A DNA stretch of 33,374 nt. It comes from Spirochaetaceae bacterium. GTDB lineage: Bacteria; Spirochaetota; Spirochaetia; B11-G9. How positions within the stretch are numbered: the stretch's first letter is position 1; each line of letters opens with the position of its first letter. The notes under the pieces are model-generated. The model did not search any database. It had not been told where the DNA came from and was given only the letters and a program-made list of their open reading frames with translations. Location of the stretch: NCBI GenBank assembly GCA_030600745.1, contig JAUVLL010000001.1, forward strand, positions 1 through 33,374. Reading direction: 5' to 3'. A program made the translations under genes and the position numbers. Below are positions 7,080 through 14,072 of the stretch, one piece after another.

Positions 7080-9182
7080 ATGAACAAACAGAAATATCTG
7101 GAACAGGTATACTCAGGGCTTCTGGGGATGTGCGCAGGTGTAAGACTTGGCGCCCCTGTGGAACCTACAATATGGACATACGAAAGAATCAAGGCCACCT
7201 ATGGGGATATCCGGGGGTATGTTAAAAACTACAGCAACTTTGCGGCAGATGATGACGTAAACGGGCCTGTATTTTTTATTAGATCTCTTTTGGATTTTAA
7301 ACCTCCTTTAACAGCAGAAAAAGTGGGAAAAACATGGCTTAACTATACCAGAGAGGGGATAGGTTTTTACTGGTGGGGTGGTTATGGCAGGAGTACTGAA
7401 CATACAGCTTATATAAACCTTAAAAATGGTATTCCTGCACCGGATTCCGGCAGTATAAAAGTTAACGGAAAAGCTATTGCAGAGCAGATAGGGGGTCAGA
7501 TTTTTATTGATTCATGGGGATTGGTTTTTCCTGATAATTACAAAAAAGCTGCTGAATATGCAAAGATGGCAGCAAGTGTCGGGCATGACGGTAATGGTAT
7601 CTACGGCGCTGTTTTTGTTGCAGCTTTAATTTCATTGGCATTTACCAGTTCTGATCTTCCATTAATGATAGATAGGGCTTTGGAACTTATTCCATCTGAC
7701 AGTGAATATACACGGGTTGTTAAATCAGTCCGTGATTTTTATTTATCAAATTCAAATACTGGACCGGATGACTGGAGAGCATGCAGGGATTTTCTTACAA
7801 GTGACTTTGGCTATGATAAGTATCCCGGTGTTTGCCACATAATACCCAACTCCGGTGTAATTGCCCTGGCTCTTTACTATGGTAGGGGGGATTTTGCAAG
7901 AACTATTGAGATAGCAACAATGAGCGGATGGGATACGGATTGTAATGCCGGGAACGTGGGTACCATACTTGGTGTTATGGCTGGTCCGGAAGGAATTCCG
8001 GAGCGTTACAGTAGACCAATAAATGACTTCCATGCTGCCAGCAGTATCTCCGGAGCATTAAACATTCTGGATCTGCCTACAGTGTCAAAGGAACTTGCTG
8101 TACTTGGGCTTAAGCAGTTAGAAGATGACATTCCTGACGAATGGGAAAAAGGTACCTTTTCTGATGATATTTACTTTGACTTTACTATTCCCGAAACCAC
8201 CCATGGACTCCGAACTTCCAGTGAGTATCTGACACCTCTGAAAGAAGGGGCTTGCCCCGGGGACGGAGGAAGGGGAAAAGTAACCTTTATACTTGACCGA
8301 ATAAAAGAGAAGGATGAATCAAAAATTTTCTACAAACCCTATTATAAAAGGGAAGACTTCGATGATGAACGATATTCTCCCACATTTACTCCACTCGTTT
8401 ATCCTGGTCAGATAATGCACATTGAAGCAATGGTAGAACGGTTCAGTGGTCGGGATATATGTATTGCACCATACGTTAGAGACTCATCAACAAAAAAAAT
8501 ACTTTTAGGTAAAGAATTTTCTCCTGAATCAGGAAAAGAAGTTATTGTGGATTGGATAATCCCGGATGTACCATTTGCTGTGGATGAAGCAGGTTTACTA
8601 ATAAGAGGAATTGACAGTGAAAAATTTTTAGGAGAACTTTGTATTTATAACTATTCCATATCCGGTAAAAAGAAGTTTCATATAGATTTTGCTGACGAAG
8701 TAAAGGAATTCGGCGGCCTTAGTCGATGTTCACTTACAGGTGGCTCCTGGAGCATAGAAGAGGGACAGCTAAATGTGATTACCAACGAAACCTTCGGACT
8801 CTATACGGGGCCATATTACTGCAGTGATTATACTGTGGAAACTGTTTTAACCCCGGAGTACGGGACAAGTCATCTTGTAATTTTTAGATCAATAGGTGCT
8901 GAAAGAGGTTATTATTTTGGTCTCAATGGAAATAATAAAGTTGCGTTAATAAAGAGGGACCATGAAAATATTGTTGTTGCAGAAACTGATTTTCCATGGA
9001 GTATTGGGAAGGATTATACTCTTAAAGTGGAAGCAGCAGGCAGGATATTCCGCTGCTTTATAGATGGGAAAGAACTTATTAATTTTGAAGATAAAAATCC
9101 GTTTCCGGCAGGAATGGCCGGTCTTGGCAAACTGGAACCTGGCAGGACCCTTTATAGCAGCATTACATTTTCGGAGAATTAA
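7080..9182 (+). CDS. ARH-domain protein with C-terminal beta-sandwich (ARH2 fusion)
   Basis: A 700-residue two-part enzyme. Residues 1 to about 330 form an ADP-ribosylglycohydrolase domain: the first metal motif is ADDDVNG (Asp57-59), then SVGHDGNGIYGA, then GWDTDCN (Asp285, Asp287), the family's DxD metal pair. A middle segment (about 340-560) is unassigned. The last about 140 residues (YTVETVLTPEYGTSHLVIFR through YYFGLNG and CFIDGKELINFED) look like a concanavalin/laminin-G-like sandwich of the kind found in DUF1080 or 3-keto-disaccharide hydrolase proteins, often carbohydrate-binding. No signal peptide is seen, so it is probably cytoplasmic. AAGGG precedes the ATG. The next gene starts at the base after its stop. 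A GC-rich GGGGCTTGCCCC at 8247-8258 may be another inserted palindrome. Confidence 0.82.
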   Translation: MNKQKYLEQVYSGLLGMCAGVRLGAPVEPTIWTYERIKATYGDIRGYVKNYSNFAADDDVNGPVFFIRSLLDFKPPLTAEKVGKTWLNYTREGIGFYWWGGYGRSTEHTAYINLKNGIPAPDSGSIKVNGKAIAEQIGGQIFIDSWGLVFPDNYKKAAEYAKMAASVGHDGNGIYGAVFVAALISLAFTSSDLPLMIDRALELIPSDSEYTRVVKSVRDFYLSNSNTGPDDWRACRDFLTSDFGYDKYPGVCHIIPNSGVIALALYYGRGDFARTIEIATMSGWDTDCNAGNVGTILGVMAGPEGIPERYSRPINDFHAASSISGALNILDLPTVSKELAVLGLKQLEDDIPDEWEKGTFSDDIYFDFTIPETTHGLRTSSEYLTPLKEGACPGDGGRGKVTFILDRIKEKDESKIFYKPYYKREDFDDERYSPTFTPLVYPGQIMHIEAMVERFSGRDICIAPYVRDSSTKKILLGKEFSPESGKEVIVDWIIPDVPFAVDEAGLLIRGIDSEKFLGELCIYNYSISGKKKFHIDFADEVKEFGGLSRCSLTGGSWSIEEGQLNVITNETFGLYTGPYYCSDYTVETVLTPEYGTSHLVIFRSIGAERGYYFGLNGNNKVALIKRDHENIVVAETDFPWSIGKDYTLKVEAAGRIFRCFIDGKELINFEDKNPFPAGMAGLGKLEPGRTLYSSITFSEN

Positions 9183-10715
9183 ATGTCAAAACTATTTGAA
9201 TATCAAGGGAAAAAACTTCTTGAGGCGGGCGGTTTTAAAATCCCCAGGAGTATGATAATAAAATCTATAAGTGATGCAGAAGAAGTATTTGAAGAAATCG
9301 GATCAGGTGTACTTAAAGCCCAGGTTTTTACAACAGGAAGAGCTGCATTAGGACTTGTTAAATTCCCGGAGACTTTAAAAGATTTACATACTTATATCGG
9401 TGAAATGCTTAGTCAGAGTATTAAAGGTTATAAAATAGAAACCCTTCTTTTTGAGGAAAAACTGGATATTAAACAGGAATATTTTGCAGGAATTATCCTA
9501 TCGACCGGGAAATCTTCTCCTACACTTGTTTTCAGCTCAAAGGGAGGTTCGGGGATAGAAGAGATTGTCTCCAAATATCCTGAATCGGTTTTTTTTCTGG
9601 ATATTAATCCGGATAAAATCCCTCTGCCCTTTGAACTGATTCCTCTTTTAAAAGATACAGGTATTTCCGGTAGGATATTAAATCTTTTATCTTCCAGTCT
9701 TATATCTCTAATTAAGACAGCTATTAAAAATGAGGCAAAAAGTCTGGAGATCAATCCTCTTGTTCTTACTAAAGAGGGAAAGATTATTGCTGCTGACTGT
9801 CATATGACAGTTGATGACTATGCTGTTTTCAGGCATCCCGAATTTGGTATTGAGATAGCACGGGAGCTTGGTCATCCTCCGACTGAACTTGAAAAAATTG
9901 CCTGGGCCGTTGAAAAGGATGATTACAGGGGTACTTTCTATTTTATACAGATGGAGCAGAATTTTAAGAAAGGGGATGGTGTTCTCGGATTTCATGGAGC
10001 AGGAGGGGGCGGCTCGATGATGAGTATGGATGCACTTCAGACTTATGGGTACAAAGTAGCTAATTTTTGCGATACATCAGGAAATCCTCCCGCTTCAAAG
10101 ATATACCGGGCTGCAAAAATTATTCTTTCTCAAAAAAATATTGACGGATACTTTGGATCAGGTTCCGGTGTTGCCAGTCAGGAGCAGTTTCATAGCGCCA
10201 GAGGTATTGTAAAGGCATTGAGAGAAGTAGATCCGGACTTTTCTGTTGTTTTTAGACTGGGTGGAAACAGTGAAGATAAAGCAATAAGGATTTTGGAGGA
10301 TTATACTAAAGACTTAAATTGCAGTGTAAAGTGTTTTGGAAAAGATACTTCTGTAACCGAATGTGCAGGTGAGATGGATCGGATGATGAAAGAGGGAAGA
10401 GAAGAGAGGGGAGAAGATATAACTAATCCTGAACCCCATAAATTTGATTATAGTTTTTATACTGTTACAGGTGGAACTGTAAGTTTCGATTATTCTTTAT
10501 GTAAAACTTGTTTATCGAAGGTGTGTATTAAAGAATGTCAGGGTGGGATACTTAAGGAAGTAAACGGAGTCCCTGTTCTGAATATTACAAAGACCGAAGC
10601 GACATCAGGCAAGTGTACTGAATGTCTTGCCTGTGAGGTAGAGTGTCTGGCTATAGGAAATGGTGGAGGAAAGATTTTTCTTCCCATTGAGGGTCTGGAA
10701 GGAGGTGTTTCATAA
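9183..10715 (+). CDS. SucC-like acyl-CoA ligase beta subunit with 2[4Fe-4S]-type tail (CcsA-like)
   Basis: Residues 1 to about 230 match the ATP-grasp part of succinyl-CoA synthetase beta (EYQGKKLLEAGGFKIP, LKAQVFTTGRA, and EINPLVLTKEGKIIAADCHM with its metal-site segment). Residues about 240-410 form the ligase domain with GFHGAGGGGSMMSMD, matching SucC's NGAG loop. An extra tail has eight cysteines in two clusters: Cys440, 443, 448, 452 (CxxCx4CxxxC) and Cys478, 481, 484, 488 (CxxCxxCxxxC), a ferredoxin-like pattern absent from ordinary SucC. It would form an ATP-dependent carboxylate-CoA ligase with the next gene. With the lyase gene alongside, the closest known arrangement is citryl-CoA synthetase (CcsA). 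The acid used is not proven. Confidence 0.78.
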   Translation: MSKLFEYQGKKLLEAGGFKIPRSMIIKSISDAEEVFEEIGSGVLKAQVFTTGRAALGLVKFPETLKDLHTYIGEMLSQSIKGYKIETLLFEEKLDIKQEYFAGIILSTGKSSPTLVFSSKGGSGIEEIVSKYPESVFFLDINPDKIPLPFELIPLLKDTGISGRILNLLSSSLISLIKTAIKNEAKSLEINPLVLTKEGKIIAADCHMTVDDYAVFRHPEFGIEIARELGHPPTELEKIAWAVEKDDYRGTFYFIQMEQNFKKGDGVLGFHGAGGGGSMMSMDALQTYGYKVANFCDTSGNPPASKIYRAAKIILSQKNIDGYFGSGSGVASQEQFHSARGIVKALREVDPDFSVVFRLGGNSEDKAIRILEDYTKDLNCSVKCFGKDTSVTECAGEMDRMMKEGREERGEDITNPEPHKFDYSFYTVTGGTVSFDYSLCKTCLSKVCIKECQGGILKEVNGVPVLNITKTEATSGKCTECLACEVECLAIGNGGGKIFLPIEGLEGGVS

Positions 10716-11638
10716 TGAGCATACTCCCTGGCAAATCCGGGAAAGTTATTATACAGGGAATAACAGGAAGAGAGGGCCGGGCCAGAACAAAACTAATGGT
10801 CGATATTGGGACTAATGTTGTTGCCGGTGTTACTCCTGGACAGGGTGGAAGCAGGGGGGTCTGGGGAGTACCTGTTTATGACACTGTTAACGAAGCTGTA
10901 GAAATCCATGGAAACATTGATATAACCGTTGTTTTTGTTCCTGCGCCTCTGGTAAAAAATGCAGTTATTGAATCATTTGCTTCGGGTGTAAAACTTGCTG
11001 TAATTGTTCCGGACAGAGTTCCTGTTTATGATGTAATGGCAATTGCAAGGGCAGCCGGGGAATATGGAGCAAGGTTTACAGGTCCCAATACTCTTGGAGT
11101 TTTATCACCGGGGATAGGTGTCCTCGGTATGATCGGAGGGAATGCTGATAGTGTCAGGAAATGGTTTAAGCCCGGGCCCGTTGGAATTACCTCGAGAAGC
11201 GGAGGTCTTACAACCTCAACGGCCTACTATCTTAGTCAGGCTGGTATTGGTCAAAGTACAATAGTTCATGTTGGCGGAGATTCTATAATCGGTCTTCCCC
11301 ATCCGGAAGTAGTTAAGCTTTTTCAGGACGACCCTGAAACAAAACTAATAGTACTGCTTGGCGAAATTGGCGGTTCTCAGGAGGAGGATGTTGCAGAACT
11401 TATGTCAACTGGCAAAGTTACAAAACCGGTGGTAGCCTATGTGGGCGGAAGGGGAGCAAAAGAGGGTACCCAATTTTCCCATGCAGGTGCTATAATAGAG
11501 GGCAGCCGGGGCACGTATCAGGGTAAAGTAGATAGTCTAAGAGATGCGGGAGCAATAGTTGTTGATGATATTAGTTCTATCCCGGCCGAGGTAAAGAAAA
11601 TTTTAGATAAACTGGGGATTCCTTATGTCAGAGATTAG
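10715..11638 (+). CDS. SucD-like acyl-CoA ligase alpha subunit (CcsB-like)
   Basis: A 307-residue CoA-binding alpha subunit. It has the Rossmann start KVIIQGITGREGRARTKLM, the segment VGVTPGQGG-like (AGVTPGQGGSRGVWGVPVYD) and GPNTLGVLSPG. His256 in FSHAGAI is the phosphohistidine that relays phosphate from ATP to the acid. All elements needed for catalysis are visible. The start overlaps the beta-subunit stop (TAATG), so the subunits are translationally coupled. The 3' end overlaps the lyase gene by 14 nt. A housekeeping TCA-cycle role is possible in principle, but the operon argues against it. Confidence 0.85.
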   Translation: MSILPGKSGKVIIQGITGREGRARTKLMVDIGTNVVAGVTPGQGGSRGVWGVPVYDTVNEAVEIHGNIDITVVFVPAPLVKNAVIESFASGVKLAVIVPDRVPVYDVMAIARAAGEYGARFTGPNTLGVLSPGIGVLGMIGGNADSVRKWFKPGPVGITSRSGGLTTSTAYYLSQAGIGQSTIVHVGGDSIIGLPHPEVVKLFQDDPETKLIVLLGEIGGSQEEDVAELMSTGKVTKPVVAYVGGRGAKEGTQFSHAGAIIEGSRGTYQGKVDSLRDAGAIVVDDISSIPAEVKKILDKLGIPYVRD

Positions 11639-12455
11639 CTTAGATAAAAGGTCGGAAAATAATGGTGCAGTAACATGGGAAACAAAAATAACAGAAATTA
11701 AGAAAGATGAAATACGAATACAGGGATATCGCCTGGATGAGCTTATGGGAAAGCGCAGTTTTGGAGATATGGTATTTTTAATGTTGAAGGGAGAACTTCC
11801 CAGAGACAATGAAGGCAGAATGATGGATATTATGCTGGTTTCCTGTATAGATCATGGAGTAACTCCTCCATCAACCCTGGCTGCTCTGACTTCTGCATCT
11901 ACAGGGGCTCCTTATAATGGTGCTCTTGCAGCAGGTATTTTATCTATCAATGAGCATCATGGCGGAGCAATAGAGAACTCCATGCGAATGCTTATGGAAT
12001 TAAAAGAAATTTTAGATAGTTCCCAGGATTCAGGAAGAGACTTTACTGCTGCAGTAGGTAAACTTTTGGATATATATAAAAATGAGAATCGTAAACTCCC
12101 GGGATTTGGTCATAGAATTCATAAAAATGACCCCAGGACAGGTAAATTACTGGATTTTGCAGATGAATTTGGTCTTTCAGACAGCTGGGTCCGTTTACTG
12201 ACAGGACTTAAGGATGGTATTCAGAAATCTATAGGTAAGGATCTGCCAATAAATGTGGATGGTGCTATTGCGGCACTGCTGCTTGAGTTGGAAATTGCAC
12301 CGGAGCTGGCTAATTCCTTTTTTATAATGGCCAGGGTTCCCGGTCTTGTGGCTCATATTCATGAAGAAAAAACTATTCAGAAACCTATGAGATGTATAGA
12401 TCCGGTTAATCATATCTATACTGGTATTTCTGCCAGGGATATTCCGGAAAAATAG
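11625..12455 (+). CDS. citrate-synthase-fold CoA lyase (citryl-CoA lyase-like)
   Basis: A 276-residue protein equal to the small citrate-synthase domain set, much shorter than the about 430 residues of true citrate synthase and close to stand-alone citryl-CoA lyase. All three catalytic residues are placed: the histidine of EHHGGA (His111/112), His163 in LPGFGHRIHKNDPR, and Asp212 in NVDGAIAAL. In this fold they drive aldol cleavage of citryl-CoA to acetyl-CoA and oxaloacetate, or related cleavages. With the two preceding genes it forms the same set of activities that is fused in ATP-citrate lyase. The gene begins inside its upstream neighbour and ends the operon. Confidence 0.8.
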   Translation: MSEISLDKRSENNGAVTWETKITEIKKDEIRIQGYRLDELMGKRSFGDMVFLMLKGELPRDNEGRMMDIMLVSCIDHGVTPPSTLAALTSASTGAPYNGALAAGILSINEHHGGAIENSMRMLMELKEILDSSQDSGRDFTAAVGKLLDIYKNENRKLPGFGHRIHKNDPRTGKLLDFADEFGLSDSWVRLLTGLKDGIQKSIGKDLPINVDGAIAALLLELEIAPELANSFFIMARVPGLVAHIHEEKTIQKPMRCIDPVNHIYTGISARDIPEK

Positions 12456-12494
12456 CGGCAGGAGAAACACTTTTAGTTTGATAACATCGCAAAT

Positions 12495-12521
12495 AGCTTT
12501 AATAAGCTGGATATTTTTATT
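12495..12521 (+). terminator. weak candidate terminator after the CoA-lyase gene
   Basis: AGCTT/AAGCT (12495-12499 and 12504-12508) forms a short 5-bp stem, followed by GGATATTTTTATT. The stem is weak, so this is only a suggestion. It is the only terminator-like element before the next gene. Confidence 0.28.
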
Positions 12522-12643
12522 AATAAATTTATATCATATATTTGCTTTCTTCCGTCTGTTCTTTTATTATTGTAAGTATAGGAGGTTGGCAATCCAATTA
12601 TTGAAGTGATGATTAAGAGCTATAATAGGCAGGAGTGTGTGTT

Positions 12644-12982
12644 ATGACAGATATCAGTTTTATGAATCATGAGGAAAGAGTGTTTTTAGCAGGATGTCTG
12701 GAGACTGTTGTTGTTGCTGATAGTAACATTGAAGAAAATGAGCTTGAAAATCTTGATAAAACAGTAGAAGAACTAAATTTTAAGGATTTTGATGATTGCC
12801 TTTCTGAATTTGACAGTACCATTAAAGATAGTGAGAGTTTTTTCGAAAAAGCAGAAATTATTACAAGGCCTGAAGTAAGAGATGCTGTTCTCAAGATTAT
12901 TTACGAATTTCTCAGGTCTAACGGTATCCCTGAAAAATCGGAAGAAGGCCTTTTTGAAAGACTCAGTAAATTATGGGCGTAG
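12644..12982 (+). CDS. TerB-like small protein
   Basis: A 112-residue acidic, largely helical protein. The pattern VFLAGCLETVVVADSNIEEN followed by ELENLDKTVEEL and EVRDAVLKIIYEFLRSNG resembles the helical TerB / DjlA-type fold, in which helices carry acidic, sometimes metal-binding, residues. The match is by eye. I chose the ATG at 12644 because GGCAGGAG ends 8 nt upstream; a GTG at 12635 overlaps that site. A TATAAT at 12621-12626 may be the -10, although no good -35 fits. Its role is unknown, and no ter operon partners are nearby. Its stop codon lies in a degenerate palindromic repeat. Confidence 0.6.
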   Translation: MTDISFMNHEERVFLAGCLETVVVADSNIEENELENLDKTVEELNFKDFDDCLSEFDSTIKDSESFFEKAEIITRPEVRDAVLKIIYEFLRSNGIPEKSEEGLFERLSKLWA

Positions 12983-13009
12983 AAGCACAATTCATCGTGC
13001 CTTATTTAC
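12977..13009. repeat. degenerate GTAG-type palindrome between convergent genes
   Basis: GTAGAAGCAC and GTGCCTTATTTAC bracket an ATTCATC-type loop, with GCAC/GTGC as the stem. It resembles the GTAGGGGC palindromes elsewhere but is weaker. It supplies the stop codons of both convergent genes and may act as a bidirectional transcription end. Confidence 0.4.
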
Positions 13010-13803
13010 CTCAGTTTAAAATATTTTCGAATAAGTTTTCGGGTTTTTGTACTTCCTGCTACAAAGTTCTCAGGTGCTTTTGTTCTATCCATCAGGAATT
13101 TGTAGTTAACTTTCTCTCCTCCGTAGTACTCCAGGTCCAGTCCCGCTTTTCGGATAACAGCATGGGCTGCTGCAACATCCCAAATATAGCATGGGGTTAT
13201 AACTGCACCCTTTACGTCGCTGTGAAGGAGAGGAGCCATAATATTAACGACGGCACTGCCTGCACCCCGTAGTTTTTGTTTATAAGTGCTGTATTCAAAA
13301 ATCTGATGGACACCGGAACCCAGCATTAGCTGACCTGGAGAATCAAAATCAAAATTAGAAATATCCAGTTCTTTTCCGTTAACTTTTAAAGGTCCTCCGG
13401 GCATTAATGTTAAAAGACTTCCGTTACTTTCTACTATACCCCATCGCGGAGCATTGATTATAGCTCCCACAGGTTCAAAATCGGAGTTCAGTATTCCAAC
13501 AGCCAGACACCATCCGGGCATTCCCTGGCTGAATGAATCAGTTCCGTCTATCGGGTCAATAGTAAAGATCCACTTCCTGTTTGCTTTTATGTTGTCAGGT
13601 AAGGGGTTTTCTTCAGTAATGATATTTGAATCAGGGAAGTGTTCATTAATTTTATCAGTTAAAAGTTTATCAAGTGCAGTATCCACCTTTGTAAGTATAG
13701 AACCATCAGACTTGATTCTCCTGGATACAGTATGTTGTTCTGCTGCGGCATATTTACCTGCTGCTATTATATCCCTAACAAGATTATTAAAAGCTATTTC
13801 CAT
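13006..13803 (-). CDS. inositol monophosphatase-family phosphatase
   Basis: A 265-residue member of the lithium-sensitive, Mg-dependent phosphatase family. It has ITEEN (Glu64-Glu65), the metal site DPIDGTDSF (Asp83, Asp86, Asp89) and the C-terminal signature WDVAAAHAVIRKAG (Asp209). Substrates in the family include inositol-1-phosphate, histidinol phosphate and PAP (CysQ); the sequence alone does not choose between them. AAGGA precedes the ATG. The gene starts 1 bp after the stop of the small MshEN-like gene, so the two are co-transcribed from the minus-strand promoter at 14030-14058. Confidence 0.9.
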   Translation of the reverse strand: MEIAFNNLVRDIIAAGKYAAAEQHTVSRRIKSDGSILTKVDTALDKLLTDKINEHFPDSNIITEENPLPDNIKANRKWIFTIDPIDGTDSFSQGMPGWCLAVGILNSDFEPVGAIINAPRWGIVESNGSLLTLMPGGPLKVNGKELDISNFDFDSPGQLMLGSGVHQIFEYSTYKQKLRGAGSAVVNIMAPLLHSDVKGAVITPCYIWDVAAAHAVIRKAGLDLEYYGGEKVNYKFLMDRTKAPENFVAGSTKTRKLIRKYFKLR

Positions 13804-13804
13804 T

Positions 13805-13999
13805 CTATATTCCTTTTACCTCGGCAAAATTAATAAGTACTTCAGGTTTAATAAAACCAAGTTCCATAGCGATAATTCCAAAAAGGGAGTCATTACCATC
13901 CGTTTGAACTTTTAGAACTGACTCAACATTCTCTTTTGTCATTATCCCTGCTCTTACAAGCCATTCACCTATTTTTTCATCACTATTTAATTTTTCCAT
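13805..13999 (-). CDS. small MshEN-like domain protein
   Basis: A 64-residue protein that looks like a single domain. KIGEWLVRAGIMTKENVESV and LFGIIAMELGFIKPEVLINF form two related halves, as in the N-terminal domain of type II secretion / type IV pilus ATPases (GspE N, MshEN), which can bind cyclic di-GMP. The halves depart from the full MshEN consensus, so nucleotide binding is uncertain. It is the first gene of a two-gene unit with the inositol-monophosphatase-family gene, suggesting a possible regulatory partner (inference). The ribosome-binding site is weak. Confidence 0.6.
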   Translation of the reverse strand: MEKLNSDEKIGEWLVRAGIMTKENVESVLKVQTDGNDSLFGIIAMELGFIKPEVLINFAEVKGI

Positions 14000-14029
14000 C
14001 TCTTATCCAGTTTAATGATATTGAACTTT

Positions 14030-14058
14030 AGTATAGTATATTTTCAAATACTACTCAA
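14030..14058 (-). promoter_or_regulatory. promoter of the MshEN-like / phosphatase operon
   Basis: On the minus strand a -35 TTGAGT (14053-14058) lies 17 bp from a -10 TATACT (14030-14035). Both match sigma-70 consensus well. It lies in the 73-bp gap shared with the divergent carboxypeptidase gene. Confidence 0.6.
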
Positions 14059-14072
14059 TCTGGGAATATACT

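Noticed and set aside
8260..8269. Fourth GGGACGG repeat copy inside ARH2
   Set aside because: Only the 10-mer GGGACGGAGG is shared, without the AATA flank, and it lies inside coding sequence; it may be chance.
9183..11638. Annotating the ligase pair as ordinary TCA-cycle succinyl-CoA synthetase (sucC/sucD)
   Set aside because: The beta subunit has an extra eight-cysteine tail, and the pair is coupled to a citrate-synthase-fold lyase inside a sugar-regulated operon.
11625..12455. Annotating the lyase as citrate synthase (gltA)
   Set aside because: At 276 residues it is far too short for a full citrate synthase and fits a stand-alone CoA-ester lyase.
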